Source: Sphingomonadales bacterium UBA7471 (GTDB taxonomy: Bacteria > Pseudomonadota > Alphaproteobacteria > Sphingomonadales > Sphingomonadaceae). From it: a stretch of DNA of 64,000 nt. A model generated the notes under the pieces. It made no database searches. It was not told the DNA's origin and worked only from the letters and a program-made list of their open reading frames with translations. Positions 33,706-42,754 of this stretch are shown piece after piece (the stretch's first letter is position 1; the number at the start of each line of letters is the position of its first letter). The stretch lies in contig DLOZ01000032.1 in the NCBI GenBank assembly GCA_002479765.1, forward strand, positions 68,129 through 132,128. The letters are read 5' to 3'. The position numbers and the translations under genes were made by a program.

Positions 33706-35847
33706 ATGCATGCGCGCATTGTTATTGTAGACGACAGAACCACGAACTTGCGCGTGTACACGCAATATGTTGCGATGATGGGTCCGACGTTCTCTGCGAA
33801 GTGTTTTCACAGCGCGGTTGAGGCTTTGCAATGGCTGGAGACCGAGACTGCAGACCTGCTTGTTGTCGACTACCGCATGCCTGAAATGAACGGCGCGGAA
33901 TTCATTAGCAAAATCCGTTCACGCAGCGTTGGTGCGCATATTCCTGCGATCATCATTACAGCGCGGCAAGACCGGGAATGCCGCATTACAGCGCTGGACG
34001 CCGGTGCGACCGACTTTTTGCAAACGCCCGTATCCCACATCGAATTTCGTGATCGCGCATTATTACTCTTGGGCCAACACTACCGGCAGCAGGAGCTCAA
34101 GCAATCGCTGGAGACCAATCGCACGGGGGCAGATAGCACGGACGGCGACGATAAAGGCGGCAAATCGATGTTGGAGCAAATCATCGACACGACGCCAATT
34201 TTGATCAACGCGACAGATAGAAACGGTAAATTCCTGTTTTTAAATTCCTATCAGGCAGCACTTTTCGGTCGCGACCCCGATCAACTGGTCGGTCGCCCCA
34301 TCTCGGACATCATGGAACCCGAATTGCTGGAGCGCGAAACGCGCCGGAACAACGTCATTCTGGAAACGGGAATCTCGCTACCTAATTTCGAAGAGAAATT
34401 CGTCAGCGATGGCATTGATCTCACTTTTCACTGCAACAAATCACCGCTCCGAAACAAAGATAACCAGATCATAGGTATCCTGACCACTGGACTTGATATC
34501 ACGGCGCACAAATTTGCCGAAGAGCACCGGACGCATCTTGCCTTGCATGACATGCTCACGGGGCTTCCCAATCGCACCTTGCTGGCACAATGGATGCGCA
34601 CCGCTATCGATGAGAGCAAGGCAAGCGGCAAGGTTGCGGCGCTGTTGCTGCTCGACCTTGACCGTTTTAAAGTCATTAACGACACGCGCGGGCACCAGAC
34701 AGGTGATGTTTTGCTGCGCCAAGTCGCCGAGCGTCTTACCTCCGCCCTGGACAGCAACGGCTTTGCCGCGCGCATCGGCGGGGACGAATTCGCCATTGTT
34801 CTTCAAAATTTAGAGGACAATGATAAAGCCGCAGCCGTGTGCACCAAGCTGCTCGCAACAATCGGTGATCCCTATATGATTGGCGGGGTTGAGCAGCTCA
34901 TCGGCGCCAGCATTGGCATCGCGCTTATTCCTGAAGATGGCACATCCCCCGACGAACTGCTGCGTCTGGCGGACCTTGCCATGTATGAAGCCAAATCGTC
35001 GGGCCGAAATTGCTTCTGCTTCTTTTCGCCGCATATGAACCACATCGCGCAAATGAATGCAGGTATCGAAAGCGACCTACGAGACGCGCTCAACAGCGAT
35101 CAGTTGTTCCTGGAATATCAGCCCATAGTCGATACAGCGTCAGGCCGTTATGTAGGCCTTGAGGCCCTCGTGCGTTGGAACCATCCGGTCAGGGGGCGTC
35201 TATACCCGTGCGACTTTATCAAGGTGGCCAATGACTCCGGATTAATTGGCCGTATCGGCACTTGGGTGATCGAATCGGTGTGCAAACAGATTGCGTTGTT
35301 TGCCGAAGAAGGCATTGAGCTCCCACATATAGCTGTCAACGTTTCGCCCAAGCAGTTTCAATATTCCGGGATGTGTTCCGAAATGCTCGATCTGGCCGCG
35401 AAATATGCTATTCCACCCGGCAAGCTAGCGATTGAAATTACCGAAGAGCTGTTAATTGACAACAGTCCGAAGGTGCGCGAGCAATTGGCGATGTTGCGCG
35501 CGGGCGGCATTCAAATCTCTATAGATGATTTTGGCACGGGTTATTCGTCACTTCAATATTTGCGAGACTTGCCAGCGACCCGCTTGAAAATTGATCAAAC
35601 CTTTGTCTCGCGGATCGAAACATCGGCTACTGATCGCGCAATCATCACCACTATCGTCCATTTGGCCCATGCACTGAATATGCAGGTCGTCGCAGAGGGT
35701 GTTGAAACAGAAGCCCAGTTCACGCTGCTTCGCGCTTCCGGTTGCGATGAGGTTCAAGGATATCTTTTGGGCCGCCCGCTGTCTGCCCATGACCTGCTCC
35801 ATCTATTTAAGGACAGCGCAGAACCGTTCAGGCTGGCGGCACAATGA
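33706..35847 (+). CDS. Response regulator with PAS, GGDEF and EAL domains (c-di-GMP turnover)
   Basis: 713 residues from ATG 33706 (the longer TTG start at 33679 is not supported). Domains: receiver 1-120 with phospho-Asp55 in VVDYRMPEMNG; PAS ~155-275; GGDEF ~283-445 with intact ARIGGDEFAIVL; EAL ~463-705 with EALVRWNHP, NVSPKQF, EITEELL and DDFGTGYSS. Both enzymatic motifs look intact, and no RxxD inhibitory site precedes GGDEF. The receiver lacks the usual Lys (LQTPVSH where LTKPV is expected), so its phosphorylation switch may be altered. The receiver is closest in feel to RpfG. It overlaps the next REC-HPt gene by 4 nt. Confidence 0.93.
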   Translation: MHARIVIVDDRTTNLRVYTQYVAMMGPTFSAKCFHSAVEALQWLETETADLLVVDYRMPEMNGAEFISKIRSRSVGAHIPAIIITARQDRECRITALDAGATDFLQTPVSHIEFRDRALLLLGQHYRQQELKQSLETNRTGADSTDGDDKGGKSMLEQIIDTTPILINATDRNGKFLFLNSYQAALFGRDPDQLVGRPISDIMEPELLERETRRNNVILETGISLPNFEEKFVSDGIDLTFHCNKSPLRNKDNQIIGILTTGLDITAHKFAEEHRTHLALHDMLTGLPNRTLLAQWMRTAIDESKASGKVAALLLLDLDRFKVINDTRGHQTGDVLLRQVAERLTSALDSNGFAARIGGDEFAIVLQNLEDNDKAAAVCTKLLATIGDPYMIGGVEQLIGASIGIALIPEDGTSPDELLRLADLAMYEAKSSGRNCFCFFSPHMNHIAQMNAGIESDLRDALNSDQLFLEYQPIVDTASGRYVGLEALVRWNHPVRGRLYPCDFIKVANDSGLIGRIGTWVIESVCKQIALFAEEGIELPHIAVNVSPKQFQYSGMCSEMLDLAAKYAIPPGKLAIEITEELLIDNSPKVREQLAMLRAGGIQISIDDFGTGYSSLQYLRDLPATRLKIDQTFVSRIETSATDRAIITTIVHLAHALNMQVVAEGVETEAQFTLLRASGCDEVQGYLLGRPLSAHDLLHLFKDSAEPFRLAAQ

Positions 35848-36908
35848 AGTCCTTTTTGACAAAACTGCGCCGTGATTCAGCAGCTAAACAGAATATCCCT
35901 CACAACCGGCTGGTCACAGGCGGCATCTCAGGCCCCAGTTACTACTTTTCCGCATTTGTCGCACGCATCAAAAAATATTCTCGTGCAAAAGAGCAGGCCA
36001 AAAAAGCCCGACAAGGAAAAGGTTACTTCCGCGCCACCGTCAGCTATGAACAGCAGCCGTCGTCAATCTGCAGGCCGATGCGGATTTTGGTCGCCGATGA
36101 CAACCGGACGAACCGGAACATTCTGTCTGCTATTCTGGAAGCTGCGGGCCACACAGTCGTTATGGTAACCGACGGTGATGAAGCGCTTGATGTGATGAAA
36201 AAGGGCGGCATCGATATACTGCTGATCGATATCAACATGCCACGTCTTAACGGCATCGACACCTGTTCCATATGGCGACAGATTGAAGGCGGGCAAAACC
36301 ATTTGCCGATTATCGGCATAACAGCCGACGCGACTTCAGAAACCGAGATAAAGTGTCGAAACGCCGGCATGGATATGCGCATCACAAAACCCGTGAACGC
36401 ACAAATGCTTCTCAACGCTATCGAGAAATATTGCCGCGCCGACACGAATGGGCCGTTAACGCAGCAAGCATTACCAACCGATCCGTTGGATGAAGTCGCG
36501 CCCATCTTTGGAAATATTCCATCAGCGGACGCGCCAATCGACCACGGTCAAATCCAGTATCTGTTGTCTATTGGCGATCACGCTTTTGTGAATGCGATGA
36601 TCGAAGGCTTTGTCGAAGATGTCGAACAAACGCTGGGTCCCTTACGTAAAGCCGTTGCGGAAGGCGATGTTTCGGAATTCCGTTTTTGCGCACATGCGTT
36701 CAAAAGTTCCGGCAACAATATGGGCGCCCGCGCGCTATCGCGGCTATGTGGGCAGCTTGAAAAAGTCAGTGAAGCCGACTTTTTTCAATATCGATTCATC
36801 TATCTTCAGCAAATGGAACAGGAAGCCGCAACGGCGGTCGATGCCCTGAAATCACATGTGCATTTCACGCCAAATGGCGACACTGTTCGGGCGGGCTCAA
36901 CCACCTGA
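35844..36908 (+). CDS. REC-HPt phosphorelay protein (RpfC-like C-terminal module)
   Basis: 354 residues. The N-terminal ~75 residues are basic and of no recognised fold (IKKYSRAKEQAKKARQGKG). Receiver ~78-195 has acidic pair DD85-86, phospho-Asp129 in LLIDINMPRLNG and Lys182. HPt ~235-345 has His284 in CAHAFKSSGNNMGA. No histidine-kinase core is present. The receiver and HPt sequence resemble the C-terminal half of RpfC-type hybrid kinases. It is coupled to the REC-PAS-GGDEF-EAL gene, so the pair probably forms an intermediate relay controlling c-di-GMP, with the kinase encoded elsewhere. Confidence 0.85.
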   Translation: MKSFLTKLRRDSAAKQNIPHNRLVTGGISGPSYYFSAFVARIKKYSRAKEQAKKARQGKGYFRATVSYEQQPSSICRPMRILVADDNRTNRNILSAILEAAGHTVVMVTDGDEALDVMKKGGIDILLIDINMPRLNGIDTCSIWRQIEGGQNHLPIIGITADATSETEIKCRNAGMDMRITKPVNAQMLLNAIEKYCRADTNGPLTQQALPTDPLDEVAPIFGNIPSADAPIDHGQIQYLLSIGDHAFVNAMIEGFVEDVEQTLGPLRKAVAEGDVSEFRFCAHAFKSSGNNMGARALSRLCGQLEKVSEADFFQYRFIYLQQMEQEAATAVDALKSHVHFTPNGDTVRAGSTT

Positions 36909-37019
36909 CTGCCGATTGCGTCAGCAAAAATCAAAATATTGCAAACCTTCTTGGGTCGTCGCTTCTGGTCGCTATCATCAACGCAGTCGATTATTGTGAC
37001 CAATCAATCTCGTTGGGCT

Positions 37020-37035
37020 TGGCGATGCATCGCCA
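37020..37035. promoter_or_regulatory. 16-bp palindrome in the katG upstream region
   Basis: TGGCGATGCATCGCCA is a perfect palindrome ending 54 bp upstream of the katG ATG. It could be a regulator site (it does not match the OxyR spacing I know) or a hairpin ending the preceding operon. Confidence 0.5.
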
Positions 37036-37089
37036 GTAACTGCAAACTACACCAAACGGGTGTCCACGGTTAAACGGGAGAAGATATCC

Positions 37090-39303
37090 ATGAAAATACG
37101 CAACATCGCCCTCGTCGCGTTGCTTGCCGCCACATCACCAGTGGCCCTCGCATCTGCGGCACATGCCGAAACGGCCGAACCAAAAGCGGAATGGTGGCCG
37201 AAGAAGGTCGACTTGACCGCTCTGCGCCAAAATGAAGCGCGCGCAAACCCTTATGGCGACGACTTTAACTATGCTGCCGAATTTGCCACGCTCGACCTTG
37301 ATGCGGTCAAGGAAGATATTCGCAAAGTCCTGAAAACATCGCAGCCTTGGTGGCCATCTGACTATGGCCATTATGGTCCGTTCTTCATCCGCATGGCATG
37401 GCACAGCGCCGGCACCTATCGCACCGGCGACGGTCGTGGCGGATCTGATGGCGGCGAAATGCGCTTTGAACCGCTTAATTCGTGGCCGGATAACGTAAAC
37501 CTCGACAAGGCACGCCGTTTGGTATGGCCAATCAAGCAAAAATACGGCCGTAAACTTTCATGGGGCGACCTGATGGTCCTCTCCGGAAATGTGGCCATGG
37601 AAGATATGGGCTTCAAAACCCTTGGCTTTGCGGGCGGCCGCGTCGACACATGGCAGCCTGATCTCGTGTTTTGGGGCCCCGAAACCAAATTGCTGACGGA
37701 CCAACGCCGCGACGCAAAGGGCAATTTGAAGGGTCCATTGGCGGCAACGCAGATGGGTCTGATCTACGTCAATCCAGAAGGTCCAAACGGCGTTCCTGAC
37801 CCCCTCGCCGCGGCTCAGGACATCCGCCGTGCATTTGGTGTGATGGCAATGAACGATGCCGAAACAGCTGCGCTGATCGCAGGTGGCCACACCTTTGGAA
37901 AAGCACATGGTGCAAAGAAGCCAGAAGAGTGCGTTGCCGGTGACCCCGGCATGGCGCCCATTGAACAGCAAGGCTTGGGCTGGACCAACAAATGCGGCAA
38001 AGGCCATTCGGAAGATACGATTTCCAGTGGACTTGAAGGTGCGTGGACGTCCAACCCAATCGCGTTCACCACGCAGTATCTGGACAATCTTTACGGTTTT
38101 GAATGGGTAAAGACGAAAAGCCCTGCTGGCGCGGTACAGTGGATCCCGACCGATCCATCGGCCGCGAACATGGTTCCAGACGCACATCGTCCTGACGTGC
38201 GTCATGCACCCATCATGTTCACAACCGACATTGCATTGCGTGAAGACCCCGGATTCCGGAAGATTACCAAGCGCTGGCAGAAAAATCCGCAAGAGTTTGC
38301 GGACGCCTTTGCACAGGCATGGTTCAAGCTCACCCACCGCGACATGGGGCCGCAAGCCCGTTACCTTGGTAAAGACGCGCCAAAAGTGACCTTGAAGTGG
38401 CAGGACCCGCTACCGAAGGCAAATTATGCGCCCATCGGTGCAGAGGATATCGTTCAGTTGAAGGCCAGCATTTTGGCCTCAGGCCTAACGACTGCCGAAC
38501 TTGTGCGGACAGCATGGGCATCGGCCTCAACCTTCCGCTCGACCGATATGCGTGGCGGAGCCAATGGTGGCCGTCTGCGTCTTGCGCCGCAGAAGGATTG
38601 GGCCGTCAATGACCCTGCCGAAGTCAGCAAGGTTATAGCCAAGCTTGAAACGGTCCGCACCGCGTTCAACAAGGGCGCAAAGGGCGGTCAGCAGGTCAGC
38701 ATCGCGGACTTGATCGTGCTGGGCGGTAATGCGGCCATCGAACAAGCTGCCAAGGCCGCTGGGCAGGACGTTACCGTTCCGTTCAAGGCTGGACGGGTCG
38801 ACGCCGGACAGGACCAAACCGATGTGGAATCGTTCAACCAGCTGCAACCCAAAGCCGACGGTTTCCGTAACTATTTTGCATCAGACTCCTATTTTGGTCC
38901 AACGGAAGCGCTGATCGACAAGGCGGACTTGCTTGGCCTGACCGTTGCAGAAACGACCGTTTTGGTCGGCGGTATGCGCGTTCTGGGTGCAAATGCGGGC
39001 GGTTCGACTGCCGGTGTATTCACCAGCAAGCCAGGCACGCTGACCAACGACTTCTTTACCAATCTGCTGTCGATGGACACAGTCTGGGCGAAGTCGGCGA
39101 CCGATGCTGGCCTGTATGAAGGCAAGGACCGGGCAACCGGTGCGGCCAAGTGGACCGCAACGCCGGTCGACCTCGTTTTCGGGTCAAATGCCGAGCTGCG
39201 TGCCGTCGCCGAAGTATATGCTTCGGATGATGCGAAAGAAAAGTTCGTGGCCGATTTCATCGCAGCATGGACCAAGGTCATGGACGCAGATCGCTTCCAA
39301 TAA
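37090..39303 (+). CDS. katG: Catalase-peroxidase with signal peptide (periplasmic)
   Basis: 737 residues from ATG 37090, preceded by GGGAGAAG; ten more upstream codons in frame are discarded. The N-terminus MKIRNIALVALLAATSPVAL to SAAHA is a clear Sec-type signal peptide, cleaved before ETAEPK. The distal heme motif is RMAWHSAGTYR (catalytic Arg, Trp, His), the Tyr of the Met-Tyr-Trp adduct is in MGLIYVNPEG, and the proximal His is in GGHTFGKAHGA. A second, heme-less peroxidase-like half follows, as in all KatG. It detoxifies H2O2. Export is unusual for KatG and is followed by a c-type cytochrome gene. Expression probably ends at the hairpin at 39315. Confidence 0.95.
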   Translation: MKIRNIALVALLAATSPVALASAAHAETAEPKAEWWPKKVDLTALRQNEARANPYGDDFNYAAEFATLDLDAVKEDIRKVLKTSQPWWPSDYGHYGPFFIRMAWHSAGTYRTGDGRGGSDGGEMRFEPLNSWPDNVNLDKARRLVWPIKQKYGRKLSWGDLMVLSGNVAMEDMGFKTLGFAGGRVDTWQPDLVFWGPETKLLTDQRRDAKGNLKGPLAATQMGLIYVNPEGPNGVPDPLAAAQDIRRAFGVMAMNDAETAALIAGGHTFGKAHGAKKPEECVAGDPGMAPIEQQGLGWTNKCGKGHSEDTISSGLEGAWTSNPIAFTTQYLDNLYGFEWVKTKSPAGAVQWIPTDPSAANMVPDAHRPDVRHAPIMFTTDIALREDPGFRKITKRWQKNPQEFADAFAQAWFKLTHRDMGPQARYLGKDAPKVTLKWQDPLPKANYAPIGAEDIVQLKASILASGLTTAELVRTAWASASTFRSTDMRGGANGGRLRLAPQKDWAVNDPAEVSKVIAKLETVRTAFNKGAKGGQQVSIADLIVLGGNAAIEQAAKAAGQDVTVPFKAGRVDAGQDQTDVESFNQLQPKADGFRNYFASDSYFGPTEALIDKADLLGLTVAETTVLVGGMRVLGANAGGSTAGVFTSKPGTLTNDFFTNLLSMDTVWAKSATDAGLYEGKDRATGAAKWTATPVDLVFGSNAELRAVAEVYASDDAKEKFVADFIAAWTKVMDADRFQ

Positions 39304-39314
39304 CCCATGTTGAA

Positions 39315-39348
39315 GGCGACGGCGGGTCATTCTGCCGTCGCCATTTTT
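39315..39348 (+). terminator. Rho-independent terminator of katG
   Basis: GGCGACGGC (39315-39323) and GCCGTCGCC (39334-39342) form a 9-bp stem with a 10-nt loop, followed by ATTTTT. It lies 11 bp after the katG stop, so the downstream cytochrome gene may need its own promoter or read-through. Confidence 0.88.
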
Positions 39349-39380
39349 CTATCTATCAACATTAACTGGTGAGGCTAAGC

Positions 39381-39758
39381 GTGCGCTATTTCCCGCTATC
39401 GGTGGCTCTTGCCACGTTTCCCTTGTTTTTGGCGGCAACCCCTTTATTTAGCCCGGCGACGGCGCAGCAGGCACGCCCACCCGCATTTGCGGTATGCGCT
39501 GGCTGTCATTCGACACAGGTTGGAAAGACAGCCTTCGGCCCTAGCCTAGCCGGCGTCAGCGGCCGCCGCGCTGGCACGCTTGCAGGATATGCCTACAGCC
39601 CCGCACTCAAGGCATCAGGACTGACGTGGAACGCCAAAACGCTCGACCGGTGGTTAACCAATCCAAGGAAAACCGTACCCGGCACCAAAATGCCCTTTAA
39701 CGGCATTCAGGACCGCAAAGCCCGTGAACAGGTCATCGCTTATTTACTGACTTTATGA
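39381..39758 (+). CDS. Small exported c-type cytochrome
   Basis: 125 residues from the GTG at 39381, which has GGTGAGG 6 nt upstream; a GTG at 39369 is an alternative. The N-terminus is a signal peptide ending near SPATAQQ. A single heme site CAGCH lies in FAVCAGCHSTQVGKTAFGPSLAG, and the axial Met is in GTKMPFNG. This is the class I cytochrome c fold of the c550/c552 kind. It follows periplasmic KatG on the same strand, so it may supply electrons for peroxide reduction, although a terminator separates the two. Confidence 0.9.
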   Translation: MRYFPLSVALATFPLFLAATPLFSPATAQQARPPAFAVCAGCHSTQVGKTAFGPSLAGVSGRRAGTLAGYAYSPALKASGLTWNAKTLDRWLTNPRKTVPGTKMPFNGIQDRKAREQVIAYLLTL

Positions 39759-39802
39759 TGTTCTGAGTACGCCAAAACCACTGAAATAAGCGCCAAATAA
39801 AA

Positions 39803-39894
39803 TGGCGGAGAGATAGGGATTCGAACCCTAGGTACCGTCACCGGCACGCCGCATTTCGAGTGCGGTGCTTTCGACCACTCAGCCATCTCTCCGC
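39803..39894 (-). tRNA. tRNA-Ser (CGA)
   Basis: The minus strand starts GCGGAGAGATGGCTGAGTGG. The anticodon arm is CCGCA-CTCGAAA-TGCGG, anticodon CGA. A long variable arm follows, then T-arm AGGGTTCGAATCCCT and encoded CCA (39803-39805). 92 nt, a class II tRNA. Confidence 0.98.
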
Positions 39895-40024
39895 AAATCA
39901 TTAGGACTGGTCTTTGCCGGCAAACCGGCGCGTCCCGATGACAGAGCGGGGCCATTAACTGATGTTTTTCGCTTTGCCAAGACTGAAGGTTGATTTGCGT
40001 GGCATTAGGCATGATATTAGTCCT

Positions 40025-40375
40025 ATGACGTCACAAATCCCCCTTCCTGAACAAGCTGAAGCCGCATTTTCCATCGGTGATGTTGTCCGCCACCGCATTT
40101 TTGACTTTCGCGGTGTTGTTTTCGACATCGATCCGGTGTTCGCCAACAGCGACGAGTGGTATGAATCGATACCCGAGCCCATTCGGCCGACCAAAAATCA
40201 GCCATTTTATCACCTGTTCGCGGAAAATGCCGAAAGCAGCTATATCGCCTATGTTAGCCAGCAAAATTTGCTACCAGACCGCGAACAAGGGCCGGTTAGT
40301 CACCCCGGCATCGGCGCGGTGTTTGAAGGTTGGGATGGCAACCAATATAAACTAAAGCGCCTTATGCGTCAGTGA
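40025..40375 (+). CDS. hspQ: Heat shock protein HspQ
   Basis: 116 residues from ATG 40025; the ORF could extend to 39962 but the family begins near PLPEQAEAAFSIGDVVRHR. The HspQ/YccV-like hemimethylated-DNA-binding fold is visible in GDVVRHRIFDFRGVVFDIDP, then QPFYHLFAENAESSYIAYVSQQNLL. In E. coli HspQ is a Lon specificity enhancer and affects DnaA stability. Its end overlaps the convergent cytochrome gene by 7 bp. No sigma-32 promoter was recognised. Confidence 0.9.
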   Translation: MTSQIPLPEQAEAAFSIGDVVRHRIFDFRGVVFDIDPVFANSDEWYESIPEPIRPTKNQPFYHLFAENAESSYIAYVSQQNLLPDREQGPVSHPGIGAVFEGWDGNQYKLKRLMRQ

Positions 40376-41385
40376 GTATTGGACGGCATCGCGGCTATCC
40401 ATTGCCGCAACAGTTCCACGCCTTCTTCATGCACCGTTGAGCGCCCAAGCTCCGGCATCGCGATGCCCGGATCAGTGCTTTCCATGCGCTTTATCAAAAT
40501 GGACTGGTCAGGCTGACCGGGTGCGATGATAAAATCAAGATCACCGCTTGCCCTGCCCGCCGCGACTGGCCTTTTGCCGATACCTAGTGCCGCAGCGCCC
40601 GTCGCAGAACCATCCAGAAACAGGCCGCTATTGCTTGCGGAGCCTTGGGGCGCATGACAATGGCCGCAATTCACCTTCAGATATTGTCGCGCCCTATCAT
40701 CCAGTGCCCCCGTGCGGCTGTCATCCCATTTCGGATATGGCTGAAGCCGCGCCAGCGCCGGCGCAGCCTTGACGATAGCGCGCGCGTCCGCTGGGCGAAG
40801 AAACGCCATATTTTGCCATACGGGACCAATCGGCATGATATTTCCTGCCGCCGAGTGGCATTGCTTGCACTGGTTCTTGTTCGGCACGCTATAATTCACC
40901 GACAGATCATTGCCACCATGGGTGAACGTAACGGGCACCCTGGTGCCGCCAACCCGCAAATCCGCATCTTTACCATCCGCGCGCCACACATAAGGCAAGG
41001 CAACCCAGCCCTGCGCTTGATGCAACAAGACCCTGGTTTCAATGACATTTAGTCCACCCGACTTTGCCGGATAACCGAAGCTTTTGATAAGTGCGCTACC
41101 GACCGGAAAGATCAGCCTTCCGTCTGCATCCGCGCCAATTTGGGCCCCATCGGGCACATAAATAAACCGTTGTTTTGCGGCATAATCGCTGAACAGCGGG
41201 GTGCGCAGTTCATAAGGTATCAGGCGGGCCGATGGCCGTGCTGCGCCACCGTCGAAAAATCCGAAGGACGATAAAGTCGCCGGATTTTGCGGACCCGCGA
41301 TGGCAATAGCTGCCGGATCATCCGACGCAGCCGACGTTGCCACGGCGGCTGCAAAAGCCAGCACAAACGGCACTACGAAACGCAT
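40369..41385 (-). CDS. SO2930-type diheme c-type cytochrome
   Basis: 338 residues with a signal peptide (FVLAFAAAVATSAAS). Two heme sites: CKQCH at about residue 178 and CGHCH at about residue 238. The N-terminal region has YELRTPLFSDYAAKQRF and the end is HEEGVELLRQWIAAM. This matches the SO2930/HNE_0200 family of exported diheme proteins, whose genes are regularly paired with a parallel beta-helix gene, as here (1-base overlap with the upstream gene). Enzymatic role unknown; possibly electron transfer to the beta-helix partner or a related oxidase. Confidence 0.88.
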   Translation of the reverse strand: MRFVVPFVLAFAAAVATSAASDDPAAIAIAGPQNPATLSSFGFFDGGAARPSARLIPYELRTPLFSDYAAKQRFIYVPDGAQIGADADGRLIFPVGSALIKSFGYPAKSGGLNVIETRVLLHQAQGWVALPYVWRADGKDADLRVGGTRVPVTFTHGGNDLSVNYSVPNKNQCKQCHSAAGNIMPIGPVWQNMAFLRPADARAIVKAAPALARLQPYPKWDDSRTGALDDRARQYLKVNCGHCHAPQGSASNSGLFLDGSATGAAALGIGKRPVAAGRASGDLDFIIAPGQPDQSILIKRMESTDPGIAMPELGRSTVHEEGVELLRQWIAAMPSNTH

Positions 41386-42590
41386 TAGCGGATGGCAGCT
41401 TCCATTGCTTCAGGCAGTATGATCGCTGGCAATCCGTCAGGCCGCGATGTTGCACGGGCCAATGGTGCCGGTTGCGCCATTGCGGTATCGGCGGTGACGT
41501 CCTTCAACCCAAGCGATAGCGCGGGGACGTCATCCTGAATGACCGGCATATATTCGGATCCACCAGCGCCGTCCCAGAATATCCCGGGGAAGCTTCCGCC
41601 CATCGCAGCTGCAATTTCAGTGCCGCCGCGAAATTTGGGGTCCCACCCTGCCCGGCTATGTTGGTTGTCCCAGATGATGACCTCGCGCGGTAACGGGTCA
41701 TATTTGGGATCCTGAAAAGGAAAGCGATAGCCAACGATCATGATGTTGGTCGTGCCGTTTTCACCAATGACATTGTCAAAGACTTCAACCCTGCGGTTGG
41801 CCATTACCATAACGCCCGTTCCGGTTGGGACGTTGGCCACGATATTTCCCTTCGGCGCAAAGTTCGGGGTCATGTTGTTGACGATGATATTGCCGAATAT
41901 CCGGACATTATGTCCGCCCATTTGCGGCAAATTGGGTAGGTCGAACACCAAAACGCCGCCTGTATTGCGGGTCGCGATATTGTCATGAACATCGGCGTCA
42001 AAGCTGTTTTCAATTTCAATGCCCGCGACATTTTCGACGGCCGTTGAATGGCGCACAACGATATTGCGCGACTGCCCAACATAAATGCCCGCATCCGACG
42101 CGCCGCGCACAAATACCGAGTCAATCAGGACATCTTTGCTTTCGACCGGATAGATCCCATATGCGCCATTGGTGGCCAATGGACCGCCCGTCCATTCGAC
42201 GCGCAATTTGTGATAGACGATGCGGTCCGCACCCTTTGACTTGATGCCATCGCCCTTGCTGTTCTCGACGGCAAAATCTCTCAGCACAACATCATCGGAA
42301 GTTACCAATAATCCTTCGCCAGCGCCTTGCTGACCGGAGAAATCAAGGATGGTCTCCAACCCGCCCTGCCCCTTTACCGTCACCTTATTGACGTCAAGCG
42401 AGAGCCCGTCAGACAGCTTGAACCGCCCGGCGGCAAGCTCAACAACGTCACCCGGCTCCGCCGCTATCAGCGCCTCATGCAAACGCTCCTGCGCGCCTTC
42501 GCCGGGCGAGACGGCGATAGTCTTTGCCGAAGCAGGTTGAACGAGCGCGCAAAATGCAGCGCCAACGAATAGCAGCTCTCTAATCCTCAT
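41385..42590 (-). CDS. Exported parallel beta-helix repeat protein
   Basis: 401 residues from ATG 42590 (MRIRELLFVGAAFCALVQPA, a signal peptide); the 66 upstream codons in frame are not coding. Repeated short strands typical of right-handed beta-helices (pectate-lyase-like) occur between about residues 60 and 320, such as VVLRDFAVENSKGDGIK, VVRHSTAVENVAGIEIEN and VEVFDNVIGENGTTNIMI. It is the standard partner of the SO2930-type diheme cytochrome. No enzymatic residues can be assigned. Confidence 0.85.
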   Translation of the reverse strand: MRIRELLFVGAAFCALVQPASAKTIAVSPGEGAQERLHEALIAAEPGDVVELAAGRFKLSDGLSLDVNKVTVKGQGGLETILDFSGQQGAGEGLLVTSDDVVLRDFAVENSKGDGIKSKGADRIVYHKLRVEWTGGPLATNGAYGIYPVESKDVLIDSVFVRGASDAGIYVGQSRNIVVRHSTAVENVAGIEIENSFDADVHDNIATRNTGGVLVFDLPNLPQMGGHNVRIFGNIIVNNMTPNFAPKGNIVANVPTGTGVMVMANRRVEVFDNVIGENGTTNIMIVGYRFPFQDPKYDPLPREVIIWDNQHSRAGWDPKFRGGTEIAAAMGGSFPGIFWDGAGGSEYMPVIQDDVPALSLGLKDVTADTAMAQPAPLARATSRPDGLPAIILPEAMEAAIR

Positions 42591-42694
42591 CGGCACAACA
42601 TGCCGTAGAGAATGATAATTGCAAGCGGGATTAGGCGTGGCTGCCCAATATCCAATCAACGCCAGTTTACGCATATTCGCTACCCCTGACATGA

Positions 42695-42726
42695 AACAAA
42701 TACCGCCCCAAGATTGCTCAGGGCGG
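42695..42726 (-). terminator. Probable terminator of the pnt operon
   Basis: On the minus strand CCGCCC pairs with GGGCGG across a 12-nt loop, followed by TATTTGTTTC. It lies 29 bp after the pntB stop codon. Confidence 0.55.
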
Positions 42727-42754
42727 CCTTTGTTCGTCGATAGCGTGAAGTGAC

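Noticed and set aside
33576..33761. 61-codon minus-strand ORF between thyA and the c-di-GMP gene
   Set aside because: It overlaps the start of the well-supported plus-strand gene and has no coding character.
37558..38355. 265-codon ORF antisense to katG
   Set aside because: Shadow of the katG codon pattern; the katG protein is unmistakable and the antisense product is Cys/Arg-rich without a family.
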